From assembly GCF_018614525.1 (NCBI RefSeq), contig NZ_JAGGOL010000006.1, positions 22,677 through 86,676 of the forward strand: DNA of 64,000 nucleotides, in the 5' to 3' direction. The position numbers were made by a program, and so were the translations under genes. Of this stretch, positions 26,816-35,853 are shown piece by piece. The first letter of the stretch is position 1. Every line of letters begins with the position of its first letter. Under the pieces are notes generated by a model. That model made no database searches. It was not told where the DNA came from and was given only the letters and a program-made list of their open reading frames with translations. Origin of the DNA: Streptomyces sp. ISL-11 (GTDB lineage: Bacteria; Actinomycetota; Actinomycetes; Streptomycetales; Streptomycetaceae).

Positions 26816-27075
26816 GATCCCGCCCATACTGCGCCGTCGCCTCCCAGCCCCCGATGCCGAGCAGGGACACCCGGTGCTGAGCGGTCGCAACGGCTTACAG
26901 CGCCTAACAGAATGAGGCTGGTCGGTTGTGACTGAGCACTTCAGTTGTCCAGTTGGGAAAGGGTGGCGCGCCCACACCGTCCGCCCGGCCGGCCTCACTG
27001 TCAGCACTCTGTGTCATTATGCGGACGCGTCCCAGGGGAGTGGGCCGCGGACTACTGATTTCCAGGGGGTTGGGG
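26816..27075. other. Intergenic region, no supported gene
   Basis: About 260 bases between the peptidase terminator and the interrupted membrane protein gene. GC content is lower than in the flanks, with TGTGTCATTATGCGGACG near 27010, which may hold the promoter of the next gene. No coding frame is convincing. Confidence 0.4.
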
Positions 27076-28170
27076 ATGGGCGCGGGCACCGAGCCGGACG
27101 GCTCGTCCAGGTCCGACGAGGAGTGGGAGCGGTTTCTGCACGAGTCGGTGGCGGGTGTCGCCGACGCGCCCAAGGAGCCGTCGGCGCGGACCCGCGATGT
27201 GGCAAAGCGGCCGCGCGCGGAGTCCGGCCGCGGCCTGAAGGGCTGGCGCAGCTACACGCCCGCGCGGCCCAAGCGGCGCACGGGCTGGTACGTGGTCGGG
27301 CTGCTGGCCTCGCTGGTGCTGCTGGTGGTGGCGCTCGCGCCGGGGCGGATAGTGGACCTGTTCGCCGGTGCTGACTCCCCGCCGCTGGCGGCCGAGACCG
27401 GCCGCCCGAACCAGGCGCCCCCGGCGGAGGCGGCCCAACGTCCCACCATGGACGAGCCGTTCCGGGGCTCGCCGGCGGCGAGCTGGGCGAGCGGAGCGGC
27501 GGGGATCACCGTGCCGAAGGCCGGGGCGGTCGGCTGGATGAGCGCGACCGAGGTCGAGCGGGCCCTCGCCCGCAGCCGGGACTTCCTCGTCGCGTCCGGC
27601 CTGGACCGCGGGGTGCTGCGGGGCGAGAGCCCCGAGAAGGCGATTGCACTGATCAACCCGCGCTAGAAGGACGTCCAAGACCTTCTGAAAACCGCTTTCC
27701 GAACCCCGAGCGAGAAGAACGACCCCCTCCTCCTCTTCAGCCGCTTCCAGCCCTCCCGCACCCACCTGGTCGGCGACGTCGTGAAGACCCGGGGCCGGCT
27801 CACCTACCGGGAGGGCGAGCGCGGCGCGCTCCAGGTGACCGCCGACGTCACCTTCGTCTACCCGGTCACCCGTGCGGACGCGGGCGGCGACGACGAGATC
27901 GTGCGCACGATCGTCCGGCGCGAGCTGGTCCTGAGCTGGGACGACCCTGCCAAGGTGATCACCGAGCCGGGCACGTTCTCGATCGTCTCGTACAAGTACG
28001 ACATGACCAACGGCGGCTGCGGCGCCCCCACGGGCTACTTCACCCCACCCTTCGGCACGGACCGCCGGGCGGACGGAGCCGGCACGGAGGTCGACCCGTA
28101 CGACCGCAGCGCGCCGGTCGGGCGGGGCGAGTCCTCTGGGGACGAGTGTGGGAGGGCGACGCGGTCCTAG
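27076..28170 (+). pseudogene. Membrane protein gene interrupted by in-frame TAG
   Basis: A frame from ATG 27076 encodes a Streptomyces-type hypothetical membrane protein. It has an N-terminal EEWERFLHESVAGVADAPKEPS, a membrane segment YVVGLLASLVLLVVALAPG (about residues 73-91) and an extracellular part. At 27664-27666 the frame meets TAG directly after IALINPR. The same frame then continues without any shift to 28170 (KDVQDLLKTAFRTPS, LLLFSRFQPSRTHLVGDVV, RGRLTYREGERGAL). The downstream part completes the family's extracellular domain, so one gene of about 364 codons has been cut by a nonsense change, probably CAG to TAG. It could be a true pseudogene, a sequencing error or, less likely, read-through. 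Confidence 0.82.
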
Positions 28171-28176
28171 CGGGCG

Positions 28177-28319
28177 TTACTCGGTGGAGGCCACCTCAAC
28201 CCTGAGCGCGATGAACATCCAGCCGCCGATCCGCTCCCAGCGCCGGCGCCAGGCCGGTCGGCCGAGCACCGCGCTCAGCCGGGCGGCGATGTGTACGAGC
28301 GCCAGCCAGTAGAGCCGCC
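28177..28319 (-). pseudogene. Remnant of a LysE-family exporter C-terminus
   Basis: Read on the minus strand to the TAA at 28177-28179, about 45 codons give LYWLALVHIAARLSAVLG and RRRWERIGGWMFIALRVEVA. This resembles the last transmembrane segment and C-terminus of LysE/RhtB amino acid exporters. No start codon or upstream part remains, and the adjacent sequence belongs to a different broken gene. I call it a decayed fragment by eye. Confidence 0.45.
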
Positions 28320-28379
28320 GATCAACGGCATCGAGCGCGCCGAGTCAGTCTCGGGAATGACCTGCCGGCGGCGGCTGCG

Positions 28380-28512
28380 GTAGCTCGTCGACCAGTTCCC
28401 GAGGACGACGTCCACGACGGCACCGGTGCCGTCCGCGAGCCGGGCGAAGTAGTCCGGGGGGTGTCCGCGTTCCCGCCGGCCGTCCGCCCGTCCAGACACC
28501 GGAACCTTGCCG
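28380..28512 (-). pseudogene. Remnant of a TnsA-like endonuclease protein
   Basis: The minus strand encodes GRRERGHPPDYFARLADGTG followed by AVVDVVLGNW. This matches the pattern (RERxHxPDYFxRLADG...VVDV) of TnsA-like transposase endonuclease subunits found in many Streptomyces. An in-frame TGA lies upstream and the sequence degenerates downstream, so only about 35 codons survive. It abuts the LysE remnant, suggesting an old insertion or deletion scar. Confidence 0.45.
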
Positions 28513-28619
28513 TCTCACTTGAAGTTGTTCGGCAGAGCGGGAACGGCGGTCTCGTCTCCGCGCGAGGCTTGTGTTGAACTGTGCAACATAATCCGTAAAG
28601 CGACGGCGGGGTGACCGCG

Positions 28620-29105
28620 ATGCCTCTAGAGGGCGAGTACGAGCCGAGCCCGGCGCAGTGGGTGCGCGAACAGGTCGAGCTGTATGAGAGTTCGGGCGGC
28701 ACGCAGGGGACGACGCTTTGGGACACGGGCCTGCCCGTCGTCATTCTCACGACGCGCGGCGCGAAGAGCGGCAAGATTCGCAAGATCCCGCTGATGCGCG
28801 TGGAGCACGAGGGGCGGTACGCGGCCGTAGCCTCGAAGGGCGGCTTCCCGCGTCACCCGGTCTGGTACTTCAACGTCAAGTCCGACCCACACGTGGAGCT
28901 CCAGGACGGCTCGAAACGTCAGGACATGACGGCCCGTGAGATCACGGGGGACGAGAAGGCCGACTGGTGGGAGCGTGCGGTCGCCGCGTATCCGCCGTAC
29001 GCCGAGTACCAGGAAACGACTGACCGTGTGATCCCCGTCTTCGTGCTGGAACCCGTGTACGGGGTACGGCCGGCGGACGCCCCACCGCTGTCGACGAGGA
29101 ACTGA
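28620..29105 (+). CDS. Deazaflavin-dependent nitroreductase family protein
   Basis: This 161-residue protein matches the Ddn-like deazaflavin-dependent nitroreductase family. Motifs are [35 protein letters not shown] (seen as [19 protein letters not shown]), [13 protein letters not shown] and [22 protein letters not shown]. These split-barrel proteins use cofactor F420 to reduce quinones or nitro compounds and protect against oxidative stress. Length and order are normal. The ATG at 28620 is preferred over the GTG nine bases upstream because family sequence starts there. No cofactor or partner genes adjoin it. Confidence 0.92.
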   Translation: MPLEGEYEPSPAQWVREQVELYESSGGTQGTTLWDTGLPVVILTTRGAKSGKIRKIPLMRVEHEGRYAAVASKGGFPRHPVWYFNVKSDPHVELQDGSKRQDMTAREITGDEKADWWERAVAAYPPYAEYQETTDRVIPVFVLEPVYGVRPADAPPLSTRN

Positions 29106-29255
29106 ACTCCGGGCCTCACCGTTCGGCAACCCGACCAACTGAGACAAGGATCTGATCATCAGAGACGGGACAGTTTCCGCTCGTTGCAGACAGCCGGACA
29201 CGGATGTCTTGTGTCACCGAACCCTGCTCGCGCCCCGGGCGGAACCCCCGGACAC

Positions 29256-29801
29256 TCACCCGGAGAGCTCGGCCCGCCACGGCCGTGGCCACTCCCCCGA
29301 CGGCGGCGGATCTCCCGCGATGCCGAGGTCACGCCGCGCGCTCTCGTAGAAGGCATCACGCGCCGCACTCGCCAGCTGATGGGCCTTGGTCCACATCTCG
29401 GCGTTGACCGGCCCTTCCCGTACGAGCAACTCGATGGTCCAGATCGTCTCGTGCCATCGCCGCGCCGCCGCGATCGTCGCCGCGTCCCCGACGAGCAGGA
29501 CGGACTCCCACTCCGTCGCACGGTGGGACTCCGCGTCGGCCAGCAGAGGCAGACCGTCGGCCTGCTGCAACGGATCGGCCACATCCGTGAATCCGAGGGC
29601 GGCGCCGATGCGCTGAGCGACACGAAGCTGCGCCTTGAGGGCATTGGCGTAACGGCCGTACGTCTCGAAGCGTTTCTCGTCCCACCGCTCCTCCCGCTGC
29701 CGCTTCCATCGCCGACGCTCGGTCAAGCTCTGCGCGGCGTACGAGCCGAGCGAGCCGACCACGACGCCTATCAGAGCGGGCAGTTGATCCAAAAATGCCA
29801 C
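29256..29801 (-). CDS. Hypothetical membrane-anchored protein
   Basis: The 181-residue protein begins with a hydrophobic segment (FLDQLPALIGVVVGSLGSYAAQSL) and continues into a charged helical region (TERRRWKRQREERWDEKRFETYG). The rest is predicted to be helical and soluble. This layout, one anchor followed by a cytoplasmic helical bundle, is common among Streptomyces hypothetical proteins with no known job. The GTG at 29801 follows GGGGAG. The longer frame to 29888 adds low-complexity sequence and is not favoured. I do not recognise a specific family. Confidence 0.7.
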   Translation of the reverse strand: MAFLDQLPALIGVVVGSLGSYAAQSLTERRRWKRQREERWDEKRFETYGRYANALKAQLRVAQRIGAALGFTDVADPLQQADGLPLLADAESHRATEWESVLLVGDAATIAAARRWHETIWTIELLVREGPVNAEMWTKAHQLASAARDAFYESARRDLGIAGDPPPSGEWPRPWRAELSG

Positions 29802-29981
29802 AGTCTCTCCCCACCGGTTTCCTGATGCCGCACGCTCATCGCTCCACGGCCGGAATGCCCGACCCGTCCCACCATCGCCATGGAGCACCTCTACTCGGTG
29901 GGCTGAACGAACGGTACGTTCCCCGCATCCCGGCGGACGAACGGGACACCGAGCTCCGGGGCGTCCGGGCCGGACAGGCGT

Positions 29982-30014
29982 CCGCCCGGGCCCGCCTGCG
30001 GCGGGTCCGGGCGG
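29982..30014 (-). terminator. Hairpin terminator after the mini-NRPS
   Basis: CCGCCCGG-G-CCCGCC pairs with GGCGGG-T-CCGGGCGG around a three-base loop. The 15-base-pair stem contains one G-T wobble. It lies 16 bases past the mini-NRPS stop, in the right place to end that transcript. Confidence 0.7.
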
Positions 30015-30030
30015 TCCTGCGTGGTGTGGG

Positions 30031-32607
30031 TCAGCGCCGCGCCTGGGCGTCGAGCCAGTCGCGGACCAGTTCGTCGTTGGGCGATTCGAGCAGGGCGAAG
30101 TGGTCGACCGGCAGCTTGTCCACGGCGTCGTCCGGCAGGATGTCCCGCCACTGGCCGATGGCGTGGCCGCCCGTCCACGGCGTGCCGCCGCCGGCCGTGA
30201 CGGTGGCCGGTCCGCGGCGGGCGTAGTCGATCCGGCCGCCGGTGTCGCCCTGCAGGATGCGCACCTTCAGCCCGTCGGGCGGGCTCAGCAGCAAGCCGTC
30301 GAGGACCCGCGCGTTCGATTCGTACACCGCCCAGGCGTCCTCGATCTCCTGTTGGCCGGCGTCCCGCGCCAGGGTTCCCGCGTCCTTGGCCGCCGCGGTG
30401 ACCGCGGCCAGGTCGAACCCGCCGTGCTCGGTGACGAACCGCTGGGCGGGGACGGTGATCGACCAGCCGACACGGACGAAGATGTCGAAGGCGTCGGCCA
30501 CGCCGACGCGGTGGGCGCCGGGGTCCGGCGGGTCGATGAGCAGGGCCCGCACCGCGTCGCCGCAGCGGTCGTGCAACCGGCGGGCGACCTCGTAGCCGAA
30601 CACGCCGCCCAGCGAGAAGCCCGACACACAGATGGCGCCGAATCGGTCGACGTCGTTGGCCAGCAGGACCTCGGCGAGTCCGTCGGCGAGCGCCGCCATG
30701 CCCTTGCCGGACAGCTCGGGAGGGGTCTCCATGGCCCACACGGTGTCGTCGGCGGGCAGCAGCCTGGACAGTGACGCGTACCGGGTGACCGCGCCGGACA
30801 GCGGCGGCAGGAAGACCCACAGCCGGTCCTGTCCCGCCGGACGCATCCGCACGAGGGTGGTACCGGTGGTGTGGTGCGCGGTCGGTATCCCGTCCCGGCG
30901 GTCGGCCAGGAGGCGTGCCAGCGCGTCGAATTGGGGTGTCCGGTACAGCTCGGCGGCGCGCAGGTTCACGTTCAGCCTGCCGCGCACCTTGGTGATCAGC
31001 TCGATCGCCCTGACGGAGTTGCCGCCGGCGGCGAAGAAGCTCGTCGACTCGTCCTGGGGCGGGCTGCCCAGGACCTCGCGCCAGGCCAGCCGCAGTTGCG
31101 CGGTCACGTCCGCCGGGTCGGCGTCCTCCTCGGCGTCCGTGCTCGGCCGGGTCCTCGCCTGTTCGAGCAGCACCGCTCGGTCGACCTTGCCGCGCGACGT
31201 CAGCGGGAACGCGTCGAGGACGGTGACGCGCGAGGGCACCATGTAGTCGGGCAGGGTGACCGCGAGTCGCCGCACGATCGCCGCCTCGGGATCCGAGGGC
31301 GGCGCGAGGCTCTTGTCGAGCCGGACGTACGCGGCGAGGAGCCGGCCACCGGCGCTGTCGAACGGCACGACCACCGCGTCGACGACGAAGTCGATGGACA
31401 GGAGCCGGGAGACGATCTCACCGGGTTCCACCCGGAAACCGCCGTTCACCTTGACCTGTGCGTCGAAGCGGCCGTGCAGGTCGTAGCCGCCGTCGCCCTT
31501 GGCGGTGGCCACGTCGCCGGTGTGGTAGGACCACTCTCCGTCGAGCAGGCAGAACGCCGAGGACGACGACGCCTGCCCCAGGTAGCCACGACCGACCGCG
31601 ACGCCCTGGATGACGAGACCGGACGCGTTCCCCTCGTCGCCGAGGGGCTCGAGAAGGAACCGGACGCCGCCGATCGGCGCCCCGATCGCGATGGCGTCGC
31701 CGGGCAGCAGATCCCGGTAGCAGACGACGACGGCCGTCTCGGTCGGGCCGTACCCGTTCACCACGCGGGTACCTCCCGGCGCGACGGTCGCCCAGGCGGC
31801 CACCGCACCCTGGGTCGGCGCCTCGCCGCCGGCCATCACCAGCCGCAGGTCCGGTGTGGTGTGCCCGGCCGACTCGGCCAGCTCGGCGCCGAACCTGTTG
31901 AACACGCCCGTCGGCAGGCTCAGCACGGTGATACCGAGCCGACGGCAGTGGTGCAGGAAGTCCTCGGCTCCGCCGTACACGAACGCCTCGTCCCGGAAGA
32001 CGAGTTCACAGCCGGCGACCATCGATGTGCAGATCTGTTCGAGCGCGAGGTCGAACGCGATCGAGGAGAAGAGCAGTCGGGTGTCGGCCGAGGTCAGGCC
32101 GTACCAGTCGATGGTGCGCAGGACGTGGTTCTCCAGGGCGGCCTGCTCGACGACGGCGCCCTTGGGGACCCCGGTCGACCCCGAGGTGTAGGCGACGTAC
32201 GCGGCGGGCGAGGTGCGCCGGACCAGCCGTTCGTCCAGCGGCGGCCCCGGTCGCGGGCCCCGCGCCGGTCCCGACTCCGTGATCAGCGCGGCCGGGCCGC
32301 AGTCGTCGATGATCAACTGCTTGCGGCTGTCCGGCAGATCCGGTTCCAGCAGGGTGAAGGCCGCGCCGACCTGGCCGACCGCGGCCATCGCGATGATGGT
32401 GTCGAAACCGACCGGCAGGTCGATGACCACCACGTTCTCCGCCACGACGCCGAGCTCGCGCAGCCGCGCGGCCAAGGTGTCCGTGGCCGCCGCGAGTTCG
32501 CGGTAGCTCAGCTTGTGCTCGCCACGGGACAACGCGATCTTCTGGGGACGGTCGACCGCGTGCGCGGCGATCGCGGCATACAGCGTGCCGCCGGTTTCCG
32601 GAGTCAT
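30031..32607 (-). CDS. Single-module NRPS-like enzyme, A-T-TE
   Basis: The 858-residue protein has an adenylation domain (about residues 5-500, A3 AYTSGSTGVPKG near 139, GYGPTETAVV, YHTGDVAT, GKVDR). A thiolation domain follows with FFAAGGNSVRAIEL and its carrier serine near 530. The thioesterase has GFSLGG with its nucleophile near 664. There is no condensation or reductase domain. The A4 core reads FDLALEQ, so the Asp that binds an alpha-amino group is kept. The pocket, aligned by eye, is D-L-E-S-M-G-G-V-V-K, similar to codes for basic amino acids. It starts within TGATG shared with the MFS exporter stop, so the two are coupled. It likely activates an amino acid and releases or dimerises it. 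Confidence 0.93.
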   Translation of the reverse strand: MTPETGGTLYAAIAAHAVDRPQKIALSRGEHKLSYRELAAATDTLAARLRELGVVAENVVVIDLPVGFDTIIAMAAVGQVGAAFTLLEPDLPDSRKQLIIDDCGPAALITESGPARGPRPGPPLDERLVRRTSPAAYVAYTSGSTGVPKGAVVEQAALENHVLRTIDWYGLTSADTRLLFSSIAFDLALEQICTSMVAGCELVFRDEAFVYGGAEDFLHHCRRLGITVLSLPTGVFNRFGAELAESAGHTTPDLRLVMAGGEAPTQGAVAAWATVAPGGTRVVNGYGPTETAVVVCYRDLLPGDAIAIGAPIGGVRFLLEPLGDEGNASGLVIQGVAVGRGYLGQASSSSAFCLLDGEWSYHTGDVATAKGDGGYDLHGRFDAQVKVNGGFRVEPGEIVSRLLSIDFVVDAVVVPFDSAGGRLLAAYVRLDKSLAPPSDPEAAIVRRLAVTLPDYMVPSRVTVLDAFPLTSRGKVDRAVLLEQARTRPSTDAEEDADPADVTAQLRLAWREVLGSPPQDESTSFFAAGGNSVRAIELITKVRGRLNVNLRAAELYRTPQFDALARLLADRRDGIPTAHHTTGTTLVRMRPAGQDRLWVFLPPLSGAVTRYASLSRLLPADDTVWAMETPPELSGKGMAALADGLAEVLLANDVDRFGAICVSGFSLGGVFGYEVARRLHDRCGDAVRALLIDPPDPGAHRVGVADAFDIFVRVGWSITVPAQRFVTEHGGFDLAAVTAAAKDAGTLARDAGQQEIEDAWAVYESNARVLDGLLLSPPDGLKVRILQGDTGGRIDYARRGPATVTAGGGTPWTGGHAIGQWRDILPDDAVDKLPVDHFALLESPNDELVRDWLDAQARR

Positions 32608-34130
32608 CAGGCGTTGACCTTTCGCGAACTGGGAGTGGCAGAGGTACTCGTGGTGGCGGGCAGGATCACCAGGACGGCGATCAGGGCGACGGACGCCACC
32701 GCCGCGCCGGTGATCCAGGCGGCGACCAGGCCGGAGCTCACGCTGTCGGCGAACCACGTCGCGGCCTGCCCGGACCCGTGGGCGAGCAGGTCGTAGCCCT
32801 CACTCACCGATCTGGCCGAAGCGGGCAGATCGGGCCCCGACTCGATTCGCGTCCCGTAGCCCGCCGAGAACACCAGGCCCATCACCGCGACGCCCCCGGC
32901 GCCCCAGATCTGCTGGAACATGGCGTTCACGGAGGACCCGACGCCCGCATCGGCCGGTCGCAGGCTGGTGACGATCAGCGTCAGCGCGGGCCCGACGGAC
33001 AGCCCCATGCCGAGCCCGCAGCACAGCAGCCCCGCGGCGAGCAGCGGGTATCGCAGATCCGCGGCGGCCATGGCGCAGAGCGCGCAGCCGAGCGCACCGA
33101 GGCCGAGCCCGGTGGCCACGGTGGCCTTGGCCCCGATCCGTGCGGTGACCGCGACGCAGGACAGCGAGGCGACGGTCAGCCCCACCGCGAGCGGGAGCAG
33201 GCCGGCACCGGCCTGCAGGGGGCTCCAGCCGAGGCCGTACTGGGTGAACTGACCGGCCAGGAACACCGTGCCGAACAGGGCGAAGAACAGTCCGGACATG
33301 GCCACGACGGCGCCGGTGAACGTCCGCGCCCGAAAGTAGCCGAGGTCGAACAGCGGCCGGTCGGTACGCCGTTCATGGACGGTGTACCCGATCAGCGTCA
33401 GCAGACCGACGGCGCCGAGGCCGAACCGCAGCCAGCCGGGGAGCCGGTCGTCGACGGCGAAGATGATCGCCGAGGCGAACACCGCGACACCGATCAGCAG
33501 CAACACCGCTCCGACGGGGTCGGGGCGCCTCGTGATGGGCTCCGGGTCCCGGCGCCGGATGAGGGTGGCGGTGCCGAGCAGGGCGATCACGCCGACCGGC
33601 ACGTTGATCAGGAAGATCGATCCGTACCGGAACCGGGTCAGCAGCAGGCCGCCGAGCACCGGGCCGACGGCCACGCCGAGACCGACGACGGCCGGCCACA
33701 GCGCCAGCACGCGCCGCCTGCCGCTGTCGGTCAGTTCCTGGGCGAACAGCTTGAAGATGCTCGGCACGATGAACGCCGCGCCGATGCCCATGCCCGCGCG
33801 CGACAGCACCAACGCGGAGACCGAGGGCACGAACGCTCCGAGGAGCGAGGCGGCCGTGAACACGCTGATACCCACGGCGTAGGAACGACGCGCGCCCACG
33901 CGGTCGACGACACTGCCCGCGATGATCAGCGACGAGGCGAAGACCAGCATGTACGCGTCGATCGCGAACTGCACGTCCGGCGTGCCCGCCCCCAATGACG
34001 CCGATATTCTCGGTACCGCGGTATTGATGATGGAATTATCCGCGGACACCATGAAAAGACTCAGGTAAGCGGTCGCCACGACACCATGGGTGCGCGACAC
34101 CATCTTCGGTCGACTAGCGGTCAGCGACAT
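32607..34130 (-). CDS. MFS drug:H+ antiporter-2 type exporter
   Basis: This 507-residue protein is a 14-segment major facilitator of the DHA2 (EmrB/QacA) type. It has NSIINTAVPRISASLGAG in the first segment, the loop motif GSVVDRVGARRSYAVG, and the motif C stretch WPAVVGLGVAVGPVLGGLL. It probably exports the product of the neighbouring mini-NRPS or gives self-resistance, because the NRPS gene overlaps its stop codon. The ATG at 34130 follows GAGAA. The upstream 500 bases are shared with the divergent oxygenase gene. The substrate is inferred from context only. Confidence 0.92.
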   Translation of the reverse strand: MSLTASRPKMVSRTHGVVATAYLSLFMVSADNSIINTAVPRISASLGAGTPDVQFAIDAYMLVFASSLIIAGSVVDRVGARRSYAVGISVFTAASLLGAFVPSVSALVLSRAGMGIGAAFIVPSIFKLFAQELTDSGRRRVLALWPAVVGLGVAVGPVLGGLLLTRFRYGSIFLINVPVGVIALLGTATLIRRRDPEPITRRPDPVGAVLLLIGVAVFASAIIFAVDDRLPGWLRFGLGAVGLLTLIGYTVHERRTDRPLFDLGYFRARTFTGAVVAMSGLFFALFGTVFLAGQFTQYGLGWSPLQAGAGLLPLAVGLTVASLSCVAVTARIGAKATVATGLGLGALGCALCAMAAADLRYPLLAAGLLCCGLGMGLSVGPALTLIVTSLRPADAGVGSSVNAMFQQIWGAGGVAVMGLVFSAGYGTRIESGPDLPASARSVSEGYDLLAHGSGQAATWFADSVSSGLVAAWITGAAVASVALIAVLVILPATTSTSATPSSRKVNA

Positions 34131-34629
34131 TTGGTTCTCGATCTTCTCTAAGGCCTGCGGCCGGCCGTTGACCAGAAAATCGACGGCGTCCGCAAAAGTA
34201 CAGATGCCAGGCAGCTGAATCGAGAATTGTCGCTGTTCTGCGCCACGGCAAAGAGGGGAAGATGCGGGGCGGCTTTCCGGCTGATGGCCTTGTGTGCCCC
34301 CGACGTGCAAGCTATTTTCGGCTCGCCAGTTTCAGACGCTAGCAGTCGGCTGCCGGGAAGATCAATCATAGGTGGCTCGGATCACACCGGGGGTCGGCCG
34401 CCCGGCAGGACGCCCGAACATCCCTCGAAGATTAAAACCGGTCATTCCGGGAATCCCCGCCACTCCGCCGGAATCCGAATGATGATTTTGACTCTGGCTC
34501 AAATACATGGACACGACAAAAAGACGAGAGTTGACTGCCCCTGTCGCAGCGCCGAACTCGTAATCCGGCCCTGCATCGAACGAAAACATCCCCTCCGTCA
34601 CCGGTGAGGGAATTTCACAAGGAGCGTCA
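34131..34629. promoter_or_regulatory. Divergent promoter region of the biosynthetic cluster
   Basis: These 499 bases separate the divergent MFS-NRPS and oxygenase genes and are visibly richer in A and T than the rest of the window. A perfect palindrome TCACCGGTGA lies at 34598-34607, 22 bases upstream of the oxygenase ATG, and could be an operator. TTGACT occurs at 34531, but no well-spaced -10 element follows. AAGGAG precedes the oxygenase start. I see no gene here. Confidence 0.5.
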
Positions 34630-35661
34630 ATGACCGTTGAAGCTGTTATCGGGGCCAGCTGGACCATCGCTCCGGAGTTCGTGTTCACGGATGCGGAGCG
34701 CGAAGCCCTGGAGACTTCGCTCGACAACATCACCGCCACCCCCTACCGCCTCTACGAGGCGCACCGCTTCCAGGTGGGCCGGCTCATCGCCGATGGTGTG
34801 GTCCCGGAGCGTTTCCGTGCCTACGTCGACTCGCTGGCAACCCGCGACCGTACCGCCGAGCCCGTAGTAGTCCTGAAGAACGTCCCTTACGACCGTGATG
34901 TTCCGGTATTCGACTTCGACCAGCCGGTGCGTTCCAAGTACGAGCTGAAGAAGACGTTCATCGCGGAGGGGTTCCTCGCGCTGTTCGCCCAGCTCGCGAA
35001 CACCCCGGCCATCGGGTACGTCAACGTCAATGACGGCGATGTCTTCCAGGACATCTACCCGCAGCGGCGTCTGCAGGGCAGCCAGTCGCAGAAGGCGCTC
35101 AAGCAGATCCACTTCCACAAGGACCTCGCCAACCACTTCGTGCGGCCCGACCAGGTGTACATGGTCGGCATGCGCAGCAACCCCGTGAACGAGGTCTACA
35201 CCTCGTTCGTCCGGAACATCGACGTCATCGCTTCCTTCACCGAGGAAGAGCTGACGCTGCTGCGCTCCAGCGAGTTCTACACCCCCTTCGACGACCTGAG
35301 CACCATGGGCGGCGGACGGGTTCAGCTCGGCGAAGCGGACATGCACCCGATCATCGGTGGCCGGGGCCCGGAGGACCTGCGGTTCTTCGAGAACCGGACC
35401 GTGGGGGTCACCGAAGCCGCCAAGGCCATCGTCCCCACGGTCGCCGAAACCCTGCACTCCCTCAAGCGGCGGGTCTTCATCGAGCCCGGCGACTTCGTGA
35501 TCACGTACAACAACCACACGATCCACGCCAAGGAGGTCCTCAACGTCGGCGACCCCGAGGCGCTGCAGAGCCGCTGGATCATCAAGACGGTGAACGTGGA
35601 CGACATGGCGCCCCACCAGGACCACCTGGTCCCCGGTACCGACCACCTGATCAACGGCTGA
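34630..35661 (+). CDS. Clavaminate-synthase-like Fe(II)/2-oxoglutarate oxygenase
   Basis: The 343-residue protein belongs to the TauD/clavaminate synthase-like superfamily. The iron ligands are H163-x-D165 in IHFHKDLANHF and probably H299 in NNHTIHAKEV. R314 in SRWIIKTVNV is placed to bind 2-oxoglutarate. The order of motifs (GYVNVNDGDVFQDIYPQ, the facial triad, then FVRNIDVIASFTEEELTLLRS) follows the clavaminate synthase, VioC and AsnO group. That group hydroxylates or desaturates free amino acids such as arginine, lysine or asparagine. AAGGAG precedes the ATG. Its place beside an A-T-TE enzyme suggests it modifies the amino acid before or after activation. Confidence 0.88.
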   Translation: MTVEAVIGASWTIAPEFVFTDAEREALETSLDNITATPYRLYEAHRFQVGRLIADGVVPERFRAYVDSLATRDRTAEPVVVLKNVPYDRDVPVFDFDQPVRSKYELKKTFIAEGFLALFAQLANTPAIGYVNVNDGDVFQDIYPQRRLQGSQSQKALKQIHFHKDLANHFVRPDQVYMVGMRSNPVNEVYTSFVRNIDVIASFTEEELTLLRSSEFYTPFDDLSTMGGGRVQLGEADMHPIIGGRGPEDLRFFENRTVGVTEAAKAIVPTVAETLHSLKRRVFIEPGDFVITYNNHTIHAKEVLNVGDPEALQSRWIIKTVNVDDMAPHQDHLVPGTDHLING

Positions 35662-35693
35662 CCCGCCGCCCGGCGAACCGCTCGGGGCGCCTG

Positions 35694-35727
35694 GGTACGG
35701 CTGCACGCGGAGCCGTGCAGCCGTACC
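35694..35727. terminator. Bidirectional hairpin terminator
   Basis: GGTACGGCTGCACG and CGTGCAGCCGTACC form a perfect 14-base-pair stem with a six-base loop. It sits between the oxygenase stop (35661) and the regulator stop (35854), which converge here. Confidence 0.88.
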
Positions 35728-35853
35728 GGGCAGGAGATCGGGGACGTCGCGGTGGGGGACGACCGTGCGGCGGCCGTGGCGACCCCGTGTCCGGCACAGC
35801 GGAACGGCCCGGCCGGCTCGCCCTCGGAACATCCGGGTCGGATACGTCCGTGT

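Noticed and set aside
30031..32607. A-T-TE enzyme as a polyporic acid or atromentin-type quinone synthetase
   Set aside because: Those enzymes activate keto acids and lack the amino-binding Asp, which is present here in FDLALEQ.
34531..34564. Sigma-70-type promoter TTGACT with TCGTAAT before the oxygenase gene
   Set aside because: The spacing is 21 bases and the -10 match is poor.
34630..35661. This oxygenase as the PvcB/IsnB partner of the isocyanide synthase
   Set aside because: It lies 20 kb away inside another cluster, and its motifs fit the clavaminate synthase/VioC group better.
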